Assembly (NCBI GenBank): GCA_965221575.1
Contig: CBDCSM010000012.1
Span: forward strand, 744,001 to 808,000
Direction of reading: 5' to 3'
Length of the DNA stretch: 64,000 nt
Source: JAPPHA01 sp965221575
Lineage (GTDB): Bacteria > Pseudomonadota > Alphaproteobacteria > Rhodobacterales > Rhodobacteraceae
The position numbers and the translations under genes were made by a program. This document shows positions 1 to 9,214 of this stretch, in pieces (within the stretch, counting starts at the first letter, position 1; every line of letters starts with the position of its first letter). The notes beneath the pieces were generated by a model. The model worked only from the letters and a program-made list of their open reading frames with translations. It searched no databases and had not been told where the DNA came from.

Positions 1-1
1 G

Positions 2-37
2 TTCATCCGCGAAAACCTGCCGTGGAAAGAAAAATGA
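2..37 (+). CDS. possible 3' end of an upstream gene (partial)
   Basis: One reading frame is open from the window edge to a TGA at 35-37 and would encode the last 11 residues of a protein, FIRENLPWKEK. It lies just upstream of rne in the same direction. The fragment is far too short to identify and could be chance, so it is listed only so that the edge is not left blank. Confidence 0.25.
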   Translation, partial: FIRENLPWKEK

Positions 38-110
38 ACATGTGTGTCCGTTCCCCTGACGGCCGCCGGGTTGCGGGGGCGCCGGAGGAAACACGTGTCG
101 AAGAGGCAAC

Positions 111-2915
111 ATGGCAAAGAAAATGCTCGTTGATGCGGCGCACGAGGAGGAAACTCGGGTCGTTATCACCGAAGGAAGCAAAGTCGAGGAGTTTGATTTC
201 GAGAGTTCGGGCAAGCGCAGGCTAGCCGGAAATATCTATCTCGCGAAAATCAAACGAATAGAGCCGTCCCTGCAGGCGGCGTTCGTCGACTACGGTGGAA
301 ACCGTCACGGATTCCTGCCGTTTTCGGAAATCCATCCGGACTACTTCCAGATTCCGGTCGCCGACCGCGAGAAGTCGGTCGCTGAATATGCGGCCCAAAT
401 GGAAAAACACGCGAACTCGGCCGAGGCCGTCGCCGGCGAGAGAAAGGGTGATTCCTGGGGAGAAGACCGGCCGGCCGAACCGGAAGTTGACGCGGTCGTC
501 GAATCGTCCGGCAGTGCGGACAACGGCCTGGCCGAGGTATTCCCGGCTTCGGATGATGACATGGACACCGGGGATCCCTCCCAGGGGTCGGGGATCGTCG
601 ATGTTCCCGAGGGCCGTGACGATTCCGGAGGGCGTAAGGACCGTCACCGTGCGAAGACCAGGCGCGCGCGCGACGAAGACCTTGTTGTCCATGCGGACGA
701 CACCGATCATGAAGCGCCCGTCACTGGCAGGGGAACCCCCGTCGACGGAGGCTCGAACGGTGCCGGCGAAGTCGAACCGGATACGGGAAACCACGCTGAC
801 AACGACGTCGAAGCGGCCGCACGGTTCCGCAAGGCATTGCCCCGGCGCTACAAGATCCAGGAGGTCATCCAGGTTCGCCAGATCCTGCTCGTCCAGACCG
901 TAAAGGAAGAGCGGGGGAAAAAAGGCGTATCCTTGACGACCTACCTGTCCCTGGCGGGTCGATATTGCGTCCTGATGCCCAATACGCCCCGTGAAGGCGG
1001 AATATCACGAAAAATCACCAACGCGGCGGATCGCAAGAAGCTGAAAGAGATCGCGGCGGGGATCGATGTGCCCGAAGGCGCGGGTTTGATCGTGCGGACC
1101 GCGGGCGCCAAGCGAAACAAGGCCGAGATCAGGCGCGACTTCGAATACCTGTGCCGCCAGTGGGACGAAATACGGGAGCTGACGCTCAAGTCGATCGCGC
1201 CAACGCTCATCTACGAGGAAGGAGGTCTGATCCAGCGGTCGATACGGGATCTCTACAGCCGGGAAATTGAAGAGATCCTCGTGGAAGGCGACGAGGCCTA
1301 CAAGGTGGCCAAGAGATACATGAAGATGCTCTTGCCGTCGCATGCGAAGCGCGTAAGGCACTACAAGGAACCGATGCCCCTGTTCTCCAGGTACAGGATC
1401 GAAGGATTCCTCAACGATATCCTCAGTCCGGTCGTCCAGCTCAAATCCGGAGGATACCTTGTGATCGATGTGGCCGAGGCCCTGGTCGCGATCGACGTCA
1501 ACTCGGGGCGGGCCACCAAGCAGGCATCGGTCGCCGAGACGGCGCTGAGCACCAACCTTGAAGCGGCCGAAGAATTGGGACGCCAGTTGCGGCTTCGCGA
1601 TCTCTCGGGCCTGATCGCGATCGACTTCATCGACATGGACGAGCGCAAGGATAACGCCAAGGTCGAACGGGTGCTCAAGGACGTCGTCAAATCGGACAGG
1701 GCCCGCATCCAGATCGGAAACATCTCCGGTTTCGGTATCCTGGAAATGACGCGCCAGAGACTGCGCCCGGGGCTGCTCGAATCGTCGACGATTCCATGTC
1801 CCCAATGCCAGGGTTCAGGGACGATTCGAACCGACATGTCCCTTGGCCTCCAGCTCCTGCGACGACTGTTCGAGGAATCCCTGCGTTGTCGCGCAGGCGA
1901 AATCCTCGTGGCGACGGTGCCGGTCAACATCGCCAATTACCTGGTGAACGATAAGCGCGGTGCGCTCGTGGATCTCGAGGCGCAACGGGGGATTTCCGTG
2001 CGCGTCGAAACCGATATGTCCGTGCCTGCTACCGAATTCACGCTTTCGCGGAGGAAACCCGCGGCCGAAAGCAGCCAAAAGAGTACGGTCGAGGCCGTAT
2101 CGTTCGACAGCGTGCTGGTCGATGAATCGAGTTCAACCGAACGCGACGGTGAACCGTCGGACGGCACAGGCCAGTCCAGGCGGAGCCGCAGACGGCGCCG
2201 GAGACGAGGGGGGCGCGGGAGTTCGGAAAACCGCGTGTCGGCCAGGAACGCGGGAACCGAACCGGCGGACGAGAACGCCGGATCGAAGGTCGGCCAGGAT
2301 GCCGGCCTGGAATCGCGTGCCAAGGAAGCAGACGCCGTGCCCGACGGCGAGGATGTTCCGACGGAACCATCGGAAACCGGAGTGGAACAGGAGGCGGTAG
2401 CCGCCGAAGCGGGTGAAGCCGCGCAGAAGGGAACGAAAAGGCAATCCTCCCGCAGGGGAAAGCGAAGGAGGTCTCGCAGGTCTGCCAGGGCAACCGATAC
2501 CGAGGAGCGAGATGGGGACCACGTCACACCTGCCGATGTTGCGCCGATCGCGGATCCAGGCGCCTCGCCGAGTCCAGGCGAGTCCACCGAGGAAACACCT
2601 GAAGTGGACGGGGACGCCGCGACCTCGCGAAGCCGGAAAAGTTCGAATGGACGCCGGCGGAAACGCGCCCGGTCAGCGGCTGCCTCCGATCAGGTTACGC
2701 ATGAAAAAACCGGGAAGCCTTCGAACGAGGACATCGACCACGCTGGCCTTTCCGGCGATGAATCCGGGCAGGACGGTCAGGGTTCGAAGGCCGCTGTTCC
2801 AGTCGATGTGCCGCCTGAAGACGGAGATCAAAACGACGTTGAACCCTCTGGCCAGCGGCGTACGGGTTGGTGGACAACACAGGAGTCCGGGACTCCATCG
2901 ATTGCGGACAAGTAA
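111..2915 (+). CDS. rne: ribonuclease E (Rne/Rng family)
   Basis: Endoribonuclease E cuts AU-rich single-stranded RNA in mRNA decay and rRNA/tRNA processing and scaffolds the degradosome. The 934-residue protein opens with an S1 RNA-binding domain that is split by a long acidic low-complexity insert at about residues 95-240. The DNase I-like catalytic core follows: the metal-binding aspartates are D462 (in AIDVNSGRATK) and D505 (in IAIDFIDMDE), and the zinc-link motif CPQC is at 563-566. These spacings (43 and 58 residues) match E. coli D303, D346 and C404. The C-terminal third is disordered, with arginine-rich blocks near residues 685-705, 780-800 and 845-860 that probably bind RNA. Start chosen: ATG after GAAGAGG. 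Confidence 0.97.
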   Translation: MAKKMLVDAAHEEETRVVITEGSKVEEFDFESSGKRRLAGNIYLAKIKRIEPSLQAAFVDYGGNRHGFLPFSEIHPDYFQIPVADREKSVAEYAAQMEKHANSAEAVAGERKGDSWGEDRPAEPEVDAVVESSGSADNGLAEVFPASDDDMDTGDPSQGSGIVDVPEGRDDSGGRKDRHRAKTRRARDEDLVVHADDTDHEAPVTGRGTPVDGGSNGAGEVEPDTGNHADNDVEAAARFRKALPRRYKIQEVIQVRQILLVQTVKEERGKKGVSLTTYLSLAGRYCVLMPNTPREGGISRKITNAADRKKLKEIAAGIDVPEGAGLIVRTAGAKRNKAEIRRDFEYLCRQWDEIRELTLKSIAPTLIYEEGGLIQRSIRDLYSREIEEILVEGDEAYKVAKRYMKMLLPSHAKRVRHYKEPMPLFSRYRIEGFLNDILSPVVQLKSGGYLVIDVAEALVAIDVNSGRATKQASVAETALSTNLEAAEELGRQLRLRDLSGLIAIDFIDMDERKDNAKVERVLKDVVKSDRARIQIGNISGFGILEMTRQRLRPGLLESSTIPCPQCQGSGTIRTDMSLGLQLLRRLFEESLRCRAGEILVATVPVNIANYLVNDKRGALVDLEAQRGISVRVETDMSVPATEFTLSRRKPAAESSQKSTVEAVSFDSVLVDESSSTERDGEPSDGTGQSRRSRRRRRRRGGRGSSENRVSARNAGTEPADENAGSKVGQDAGLESRAKEADAVPDGEDVPTEPSETGVEQEAVAAEAGEAAQKGTKRQSSRRGKRRRSRRSARATDTEERDGDHVTPADVAPIADPGASPSPGESTEETPEVDGDAATSRSRKSSNGRRRKRARSAAASDQVTHEKTGKPSNEDIDHAGLSGDESGQDGQGSKAAVPVDVPPEDGDQNDVEPSGQRRTGWWTTQESGTPSIADK

Positions 2916-3020
2916 CGTGACGATGATGCATGTTACGTGTAGCGGAGGGCACGACCTTCTGCTCTCTTTCCGAGACGGAAGGTCGGTCATGTCGACTTGC
3001 GATACGCCTGGAGCGGTCTG

Positions 3021-4364
3021 ATGAAGCGACGACGGGTTCACCTGGCGATCGCAACCATGCTCACGTGTTCGCTCCTGGCAGGCCAGGTCCCGGCATCCGG
3101 CCTCATCCGCGATGCCGAGATAGAGCGAACGATCAAGCTGGTGAGCGAGTCGGTCCTGAACGCTGCCGGCATTGCTCCGTCTTCGATCAACTTTTTCATT
3201 GTCAACAACCCCGAAATCAATGCGTTCGTGGCCGGGAACAGGAACATCATCATCAACTCCGGTCTTGTCCAGAAGCTGGATGGCGTGGACATGTTCCAGG
3301 CGGTCATAGCGCATGAAGTGGCGCACATCACCGCGGGGCACATCTCTCAAAGAGCGATTGCGGTAAACGAGGCCGGCACGGCCGCGGGCCTCGGAATGCT
3401 TCTCGGGTTGGTCGCCGCGGCGACCGGAAATACGACCGCGGGAATCGGTGTCGCGATAGGTGCGGCCGATGTGGCTCAAAAAGGGCTTTACGCCTTTTCG
3501 CGGTCACAGGAATCGTCTGCCGATCGCCGCTCGATCGAATACCTGGCCGACGCCGGCGTGAATCCCGAAGCGGCCATCAGGGTCCTTGAACTGCTGAACC
3601 GGTCCGAGTCTCTGCAGCGGTCAGGGTCCGCCAGATATCTCAGGACGCACCCGCTTTCGGCGACGCGGATCAACAGGATCGAAGAACTGGTCAAGAGGCA
3701 CTCCGGCGATGTTGTCCGGAAAGACCCGGGCATCACCAGGGAGCATGAATACTGGTACGCGCGCGCGCGCGCCAAGTTCAAGGGCTTCCTGAATACTCCG
3801 TCACGAAACATCCGCGAATTGAGGAATGCCGATTCAAGTGAAATCAATTCTCTCGTTCGGGCAATCTCCTACTTTCGCCTTCCGGATTTCGATGCCGGTC
3901 TGAATGAAACCGAACGCCTGCTCCGAAAAAGGCCGAATGATCCGTTCTACAATGAACTCAAGGGACAATTCCTGCTCGCGAGCGGTCGTGTCCGGCCCGC
4001 GATCGACGCGTACGACAATGCGGTCTCGTTGGCTCCGAAAGAACCGTTGTTGCTGGCCGGCCTCGGTCGGGCACAACTCGCCCTGGGGAACCGGGAGACG
4101 AATGCGCGAGCACTGAGGACCCTCAAGCGCGCGTACGACCTTGATCCCCGGGACGCACGAATGCTCAGGGACTTGGCGATCGCGTACCAGAAGGATGGGC
4201 AAAGAGGCATGGCCGCGCTCGTGACCGCCGAGAGGTTCGCGTTGAATGCCCAGTTCGCCCAGGCTGCGAACCACGCCGGGCACGCGCAGAAACTCTTGCG
4301 GAAAGGCTCCCCGGAATGGCAAAAGGCACGGGACATTCTGCAAATGGTAGGACGACTGAAATGA
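3021..4364 (+). CDS. M48-family zinc metalloprotease with C-terminal TPR repeats (BepA-like)
   Basis: Periplasmic M48 peptidase of the BepA/YfgC type, a family linked to outer-membrane protein quality control. The reading frame is open from a TTG at 2997, but the ATG at 3021 has a GGAG 7 nt upstream and begins directly with a signal peptide (KRRR, hydrophobic stretch, then LAGQVPASG). The HExxH zinc motif is HEVAH at about residues 98-102, and a downstream QESSADRR segment probably supplies the third ligand. The last ~190 residues look like TPR helices (for example YNELKGQFLLASGR). It lies between rne and a DsbA-like gene, a common alphaproteobacterial arrangement. The family is secure; the substrate is unknown. 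Confidence 0.9.
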   Translation: MKRRRVHLAIATMLTCSLLAGQVPASGLIRDAEIERTIKLVSESVLNAAGIAPSSINFFIVNNPEINAFVAGNRNIIINSGLVQKLDGVDMFQAVIAHEVAHITAGHISQRAIAVNEAGTAAGLGMLLGLVAAATGNTTAGIGVAIGAADVAQKGLYAFSRSQESSADRRSIEYLADAGVNPEAAIRVLELLNRSESLQRSGSARYLRTHPLSATRINRIEELVKRHSGDVVRKDPGITREHEYWYARARAKFKGFLNTPSRNIRELRNADSSEINSLVRAISYFRLPDFDAGLNETERLLRKRPNDPFYNELKGQFLLASGRVRPAIDAYDNAVSLAPKEPLLLAGLGRAQLALGNRETNARALRTLKRAYDLDPRDARMLRDLAIAYQKDGQRGMAALVTAERFALNAQFAQAANHAGHAQKLLRKGSPEWQKARDILQMVGRLK

Positions 4365-4392
4365 CTAATTTTTTACCGGTCGGGGCAACGCG

Positions 4393-5154
4393 ATGAGGCG
4401 GGTTTCAGTAACCGCAGTTGCCTTGTGTCTTGCCGTCAAGGGAACGGCGGCAACCGCGGAGACTGAGGCGCTGGTGTTCGACCAGGAAACGCGGGATGCC
4501 CTTCACGAAGAGATCCGTGACTACCTGATGTCCAACCCTGACATAATCCTGGAAATGCTCAGGATCATAGAAGAGAGGCGGAACCAGGCGGAGGAGGATC
4601 GGGACCGACAGCTGTTTGCGGCATACCGGGAACAGATCACTGACGACGGCATCTCATACGTCGGCGGGAATCCGGACGGCGATGTGACGCTCGTGGAGTT
4701 TCTGGACTATCGATGCGGATATTGCAGACGGGCGCATCCCGAGATCGCGAGGCTGCTCGAGGAAGACGGAAACATCCGGTGGATTGTCAAGGAATACCCC
4801 ATCCTGGGACCTGAATCGGCTTTTGCCGCGAAGATGGCCGTCGGTACGCTCCTTTCGTTGGGTGGCGATGCCTATGAGGCACTTCACGATACGCTCATGA
4901 CCTATCCGGGACCAATCAACAGATCATCCCTCGAAGAAATCGCAGGGCGATCGGGACTGGACCCTCTCGTCGTCGAGACGGCGATGCAGGATCCGCAAGT
5001 CGACTCCCATATCCTTTCGATCAGGGAACTCGGCCGCGCGCTAGGAGTCAGCGGAACTCCGACGTTCATCGTGGGAGAAACATTTGTCCGCGGATTCGTG
5101 CCCAAGGCGGACCTGCAGCGCCTGGTTGACGCGACCAGAGTCGGCGAACTCTAA
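4393..5154 (+). CDS. DsbA-family thiol:disulfide oxidoreductase
   Basis: Periplasmic thioredoxin-fold protein of 253 residues. It has a short signal peptide (to about TAATAE), a charged helical region at ~25-80, and then the DsbA domain with active-site motif CGYC at 108-111 and the cis-proline loop GTPTFIVG near residue 220. The helical N-terminal extension resembles ScsC/Com1-like DsbA relatives, some of which trimerise and isomerise disulfides. That comparison is from memory, so oxidase versus isomerase cannot be decided. It starts 28 nt after the M48 gene and is probably co-transcribed with it. Confidence 0.92.
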   Translation: MRRVSVTAVALCLAVKGTAATAETEALVFDQETRDALHEEIRDYLMSNPDIILEMLRIIEERRNQAEEDRDRQLFAAYREQITDDGISYVGGNPDGDVTLVEFLDYRCGYCRRAHPEIARLLEEDGNIRWIVKEYPILGPESAFAAKMAVGTLLSLGGDAYEALHDTLMTYPGPINRSSLEEIAGRSGLDPLVVETAMQDPQVDSHILSIRELGRALGVSGTPTFIVGETFVRGFVPKADLQRLVDATRVGEL

Positions 5155-5293
5155 TGCGGTTCGCCGTCCATTCCATTGCTTGATCCCGAAAGTTCTCCGT
5201 CGTCGCGGTGAGGAAGGCAAAGGTGTCACGTCACCGGCGACGGAATGCGGTCCTTGATGTCGGCGTCGGGTGGGCCGGAAAAATTGATGCGGA

Positions 5294-5806
5294 ATGAGGC
5301 GAATGGACAAGAAAGACCATGACCGGGATCTCGGACTGATCAGGGAGCTGACCACGCTGTTTCGTGATCAGGACCTGTCGGAAATGGAGTTTCGACGGAC
5401 TTACTCGGACGAATCGCGCTTGAAGGTTCGCATCGCCAGGAACACGGATGTGCATCCTGTTCCAGTTTCGGCACCTGCCGATTCACATGCTGAAACCCGA
5501 ACGGCCTCTGGTTCGGGTGCGGCTTCGATCACCGACGAACCAGTCGAGTCCGAAAAGTCGCATGAACTACATCCCGGATTGATATCCTCTCCGATGGTGG
5601 GAACGGCTTACCTCCAGGCCGAGCCGGGAGCCCCGCCATTCGTAAGCGCCGGGGACGAGGTTCAACAAGGCCAGACGCTGCTCATAATCGAGGCGATGAA
5701 AACGATGAACTTTATCCCGTCGCCGAAGTCCGGCAAAGTCAGCCGTGTTTTTGTCGAGAATGCTTCGCCCGTGGAGTTTGGAGCTCCGCTCATGATTATC
5801 GAGTAG
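5294..5806 (+). CDS. accB: biotin carboxyl carrier protein of acetyl-CoA carboxylase
   Basis: Carries the biotin that AccC carboxylates and that the AccAD carboxyltransferase uses to make malonyl-CoA in the cytoplasm. The protein has 170 residues: an N-terminal helical segment (about 1-50), an Ala/Pro/Ser-rich linker, and a C-terminal biotinyl domain from about residue 92. The biotinylation motif EAMKTMN places the modified lysine at about K136. An in-frame ATG three codons downstream (5303) is an alternative start. It lies 18 nt upstream of accC, the usual accBC operon. Confidence 0.95.
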   Translation: MRRMDKKDHDRDLGLIRELTTLFRDQDLSEMEFRRTYSDESRLKVRIARNTDVHPVPVSAPADSHAETRTASGSGAASITDEPVESEKSHELHPGLISSPMVGTAYLQAEPGAPPFVSAGDEVQQGQTLLIIEAMKTMNFIPSPKSGKVSRVFVENASPVEFGAPLMIIE

Positions 5807-5824
5807 CCCCGTTACGATTCCGGC

Positions 5825-7168
5825 ATGTTTTCCAAGGTTCTTGTCGCAAACCGGGGAGAGATCGCCCTCCGGATCATTCGTGCCTGCCAGGAGATGGGCA
5901 TAGCGACCGTTGCCGTCCATTCGACGGCAGATGAGGATGCCATGCATGTCCGAATGGCAGACGAGAGCGTCTGCATCGGGCCGCCGCGGGCGACGGAAAG
6001 TTACCTGTCGCAGGCATCGATCATATCGGCTTGCGATATCTCAGGTGCGGAAGCCATTCATCCCGGTTACGGGTTCCTGTCCGAAAACCCCGGATTCGTG
6101 GACATCGTTGAAGAGCACGGAATCCACTTCATCGGTCCATCCGCTGATCACATCCGTCGAATGGGCGACAAGATGACGGCGAAATCGACCATGACACGCC
6201 TCGGCGTACCGTGCGTACCGGGGTCCGACGAAAACGTCGCCGATGTGCAGGACGCCCTCGGGATTGCCGACGAAATCGGATACCCGGTTCTTGTCAAGGC
6301 TTCGGCCGGCGGTGGCGGCAGGGGGATGAAGCTCGCCCGTTCGAAGGAGGAACTCGAGGCGGCGTTCGGTTCCGCGCGTTCGGAAGCGCTGACCGCTTTC
6401 GGCAATGATGAAGTCTACCTGGAAAAATACCTCGAAAGACCTCGCCATATCGAATTCCAGGTCTTTGGTGACGGCCGCGGAAACGCCGTACATCTCGGCG
6501 AACGCGACTGTTCGATTCAGAGACGTCACCAGAAACTCCTGGAGGAAGCGCCGGGGCCGACGATGACCCCGGAACTTCGCTCGAAGATCGGGAAAATCTG
6601 CACAAGCGCAATCGGCGAAATGCAGTATTCGGGTGCGGGAACCATCGAGTTCCTGTGCGAGAAGGATGCGTTTTACTTCATCGAAATGAACACCCGGTTG
6701 CAGGTCGAACACCCGGTTACGGAGTCGATCTTTCAAGTCGACCTGGTCAAGGAACAGATCCGCGCGGCGGCTGGCCTTGAAATGACCCTTGACCAGGATC
6801 GGCTGCGTATCATGGGGCACGCGGTAGAGGTCAGGATCAACGCCGAACGTCTGCCGGACTTCACGCCCTGCCCCGGACGCGTCACGACGTTCCATGCCCC
6901 CGGCGGGTTGGGCGTCAGGTTCGACTCTGCCCTTTACCAGGGCTACGAGATCCCTCCTTATTACGATAGCCTTGTCGGCAAGCTGATCGTTCACGGCACG
7001 GACCGACGATCAGCCTTGGCACGGCTCAAGCGGGCGCTGATCGAGCTGGTAGTTGATGGCATAGATACGACGGCGCCGCTGTTCAGCCAGTTACTCGAGG
7101 AAAGGGACATTCAGGACGGCCGGTACGACATTCATTGGTTGGAGCGCTGGCTGAGCGAGCGATCCTGA
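5825..7168 (+). CDS. accC: acetyl-CoA carboxylase, biotin carboxylase subunit
   Basis: ATP-grasp enzyme that carboxylates biotin on AccB with bicarbonate and ATP. The 447-residue length is typical. The N-terminal biotin-carboxylase domain begins KVLVANRGEIALRIIRAC. The glycine-rich ATP loop KASAGGGGRGMK lies near residues 159-170, the EKYLERPRHIEFQ segment follows, and the metal and catalytic motif EMNTRLQVEHPVTE is near 288-301. The C-terminal domain ends normally. It is co-directional with accB and is followed 24 nt later by aat. Confidence 0.97.
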   Translation: MFSKVLVANRGEIALRIIRACQEMGIATVAVHSTADEDAMHVRMADESVCIGPPRATESYLSQASIISACDISGAEAIHPGYGFLSENPGFVDIVEEHGIHFIGPSADHIRRMGDKMTAKSTMTRLGVPCVPGSDENVADVQDALGIADEIGYPVLVKASAGGGGRGMKLARSKEELEAAFGSARSEALTAFGNDEVYLEKYLERPRHIEFQVFGDGRGNAVHLGERDCSIQRRHQKLLEEAPGPTMTPELRSKIGKICTSAIGEMQYSGAGTIEFLCEKDAFYFIEMNTRLQVEHPVTESIFQVDLVKEQIRAAAGLEMTLDQDRLRIMGHAVEVRINAERLPDFTPCPGRVTTFHAPGGLGVRFDSALYQGYEIPPYYDSLVGKLIVHGTDRRSALARLKRALIELVVDGIDTTAPLFSQLLEERDIQDGRYDIHWLERWLSERS

Positions 7169-7192
7169 CTTCGTGGGGACGATCTGATCGAA

Positions 7193-7852
7193 ATGACGAT
7201 GAAAACACCGTGCGAGGTGGTGACGAAGGATGTGTTGCTGAAAGCGTATTCCATCGGGATCTTCCCGATGGCCGAATCCGCGGACGATACGTCGGTAGTC
7301 TGGATCGCGCCCCAAAAGAGGGGGATATTGCCTCTTCACTCCTTTCATGCACCGCGCTCGCTCAGGCGTCGCATTCGCAATTGCGGGTTTTCGATCAGGA
7401 TCAACCGTGATTTCGAAGGAACGATCGCCGGCTGTGCTGACCGCCCGTCTACCTGGATCAGTGCAGGCCTCCGCGCGCTGTTCATGACACTGCACGCCGA
7501 AGGCCATGCTCATTCCGTTGAGGTCTATGATCACAACCATGTCCTGGTCGGGGGGCTCTACGGGTTGTCAATCGGCGGGGCTTTCTTTGCCGAAAGCAAG
7601 TTTTCCAGGGTCAGGGACGCGTCGAAGATCGCCCTTGCCTATCTTGTCGCGCGCATGAAATTCGGGGGTTACGCTCTTCTCGATATCCAGTTCCTGACGC
7701 CGCACCTTGCGCGGTTGGGCGCAATCGAAGTTCCGTCAGAGGTTTACAGGAAGAGTCTCGAGTCGGCTTTGGCCAGGGAAGCGGACTTTTTCCTGCTCTC
7801 CGAGTCCGTTCAACCTTCGGAGGTTATGCACTTGATCACCCAGACATCATAG
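7193..7852 (+). CDS. aat: leucyl/phenylalanyl-tRNA--protein transferase
   Basis: Adds Leu or Phe from aminoacyl-tRNA to proteins with N-terminal Arg or Lys, marking them for ClpAP through the N-end rule. The 219-residue protein carries the family hallmarks YSIGIFPMAES, STWISAGLRALFMTLHAEG and GGLYGLSIGGAFFAESKFS. It follows accC in the same direction. Its last 43 bases overlap the end of the convergent DUF2155 gene, so the two messages share an antisense tail. Confidence 0.95.
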   Translation: MTMKTPCEVVTKDVLLKAYSIGIFPMAESADDTSVVWIAPQKRGILPLHSFHAPRSLRRRIRNCGFSIRINRDFEGTIAGCADRPSTWISAGLRALFMTLHAEGHAHSVEVYDHNHVLVGGLYGLSIGGAFFAESKFSRVRDASKIALAYLVARMKFGGYALLDIQFLTPHLARLGAIEVPSEVYRKSLESALAREADFFLLSESVQPSEVMHLITQTS

Positions 7853-8313
7853 CGCGGGTGTTCGAGCGCGGACAACGCGGGACTCGATGCGACCATCCAG
7901 CCGTTGAATCTTGGAGAGTCGTCGCGTCTGTCGGTAATGACAAGCCGTGCGAAGGCATCAGAGTTCGGACTGCCTGCCGGAAACCTGCATTCGACAAGTT
8001 CGAGAGTCAGGAATCCTTTCTCGATCGATTGACCCTCCGACATCTCCAGTTCGTCGACCTGGCCGGAAAGGAAGTCGAGCATCCTCAGCGAGGCGCCAAC
8101 TCCGTTTTCGGTCGCGACAGTACTCTCGATCGTCTCCGGACCGACAGGTTCGAGGTCGGACGTGGTGATTCTGTTCTCGACGACATCCTGGCTCACGGCG
8201 CCCGAAACCAGGAGCACGAGAGTCAAGGCAGGCATGATCGGTCGACAGTGACGCAATGCCCGTTCTATTGAAAACCTGACCGCCCTCGCGGTATCGTCGA
8301 GTTCACTTTTCAC
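7810..8313 (-). CDS. DUF2155 domain-containing exported protein
   Basis: Protein of unknown function with the DUF2155 pattern: LRMLDFLSGQVDELEMSEG, then the paired-cysteine region LVECRFPAGSPNSDAFARL, and the closing motif GWMVASSPALSALEHPRYDV. The N-terminus contains a signal-peptide-like hydrophobic stretch (MPALTLVLLVSGAVSQ), so an ATG at 8235 is an alternative start. The longer start overlaps the mlaD-like stop by 11 nt, which suggests translational coupling. In alphaproteobacteria this gene is commonly found beside aat and the NDUFA12-like gene, as here. It probably acts in the envelope, but no reaction is known. Confidence 0.85.
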   Translation of the reverse strand: MKSELDDTARAVRFSIERALRHCRPIMPALTLVLLVSGAVSQDVVENRITTSDLEPVGPETIESTVATENGVGASLRMLDFLSGQVDELEMSEGQSIEKGFLTLELVECRFPAGSPNSDAFARLVITDRRDDSPRFNGWMVASSPALSALEHPRYDVWVIKCITSEG

Positions 8314-8749
8314 CCGAAAACGCCCTGATCAGAAGCGTGGTCAAACTTACCGCCCCCTGTGCGTCCTCGATTGCATCTCCGTGCTCCAGGTATTCGAATT
8401 CGGCGCCGGGAATGATCTGGACGTGATTTCCTCCCAGAAGACCGTCCATCGTGATCTCGACCGCAGAATCGATCGGAATGGAAACCCCTTCATCGATCGC
8501 AAGCGTAACGTCGGCAAAGTACGTTTCCATGTCGAGGGAAAGGTCGGAAACGGTACCGACCTTGACACCTGCAAGTCGAACGTCGGTTCCGCGAATGATT
8601 CCGCCAACATCCCGGAATTCCGCATGAACATGGTAGCCGTCGTCGAGCGTACGGGTTCCGATCGACCCGGCCGCGAAGAAAAGAAAAAATGCCGCGGCTG
8701 CGATGACCAGGGCGCCGATTACCGTTTCGGTAATGTTCTCCGACATCAC
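8303..8749 (-). CDS. mlaD: MlaD-family (MCE domain) phospholipid transport protein
   Basis: MCE-domain substrate-binding subunit of the Mla phospholipid transport system, anchored in the inner membrane and facing the periplasm. The 148-residue protein has one N-terminal transmembrane helix (VIGALVIAAAAFFLFFAAG). The MCE domain includes VHAEFRDVGGIIRGTDVRLA and GVKVGTVSDLSLD and ends ALIIRAF-like (TTLLIRAFSGEK). The first two codons are both ATG, so the start could be 3 nt later. MlaE and MlaF partners are not in the window. It sits in a minus-strand run with NDUFA12-like and DUF2155 genes. Confidence 0.88.
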   Translation of the reverse strand: MMSENITETVIGALVIAAAAFFLFFAAGSIGTRTLDDGYHVHAEFRDVGGIIRGTDVRLAGVKVGTVSDLSLDMETYFADVTLAIDEGVSIPIDSAVEITMDGLLGGNHVQIIPGAEFEYLEHGDAIEDAQGAVSLTTLLIRAFSGEK

Positions 8750-8793
8750 TCAACTGTCCCCATGGCCAGGTTGATCACCGGTCCCGGCTCGGT

Positions 8794-9168
8794 TCATTCA
8801 GGGCTGTTCGGGGTCCAAGCGGTGTAGCCGGGCCGTGCCCCGGGATTCCCGGATCGGAGGCTTCCCTTGGGAACATACGCCTTGTCGGTTCCGGTCATGT
8901 TGGGCACATGCGGCCTTTCCCAGTCCTGCCTCGAACCTGTTCGTTCCGTGGGTGGTTTTTCGCAGGTATGGTGGAGCCAGCCATGCCATTCTGGCGGAAC
9001 CCAGGAGGCCTCGGCTTCACCCGCAAATATGACCCACCGTCGCTGCCCGTTCTGGAAGTAACGGTTCCCCTGGTCGTCAGCTCCGACGAAATTCCCCCGC
9101 AGCCAGGTATGGAACTGGGTATTCAGCGTCTGGCCATTCCACCATGTGAACAACCGGTTCAAAAGCAT
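8794..9168 (-). CDS. NADH:ubiquinone oxidoreductase NDUFA12-like subunit
   Basis: Homologue of the mitochondrial complex I accessory subunit NDUFA12 (B17.2), which in alphaproteobacteria is a supernumerary complex I subunit. The 124-residue protein shows the family pattern: TWWNGQTLNTQFHTWLRG, then FVGADDQGNRYF, RRWVIFAGEAEASWVPPEWH, and the conserved WLHH. The C-terminal part is proline- and glycine-rich and ends YTAWTPNSPE. It is 44 nt upstream of the mlaD-like gene and 46 nt downstream of clpX, all on the minus strand. Its presence is a strong lineage marker. Confidence 0.93.
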   Translation of the reverse strand: MLLNRLFTWWNGQTLNTQFHTWLRGNFVGADDQGNRYFQNGQRRWVIFAGEAEASWVPPEWHGWLHHTCEKPPTERTGSRQDWERPHVPNMTGTDKAYVPKGSLRSGNPGARPGYTAWTPNSPE

Positions 9169-9214
9169 CTTCTTGTGTCCGTTGGCCTTCAGTTCACATC
9201 AAGTGCCGCCTCGA

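Noticed and set aside
1005..1805. Long minus-strand frame inside rne
   Set aside because: It is antisense to the conserved catalytic core of RNase E and has no domain features; GC-rich DNA often gives such shadows.
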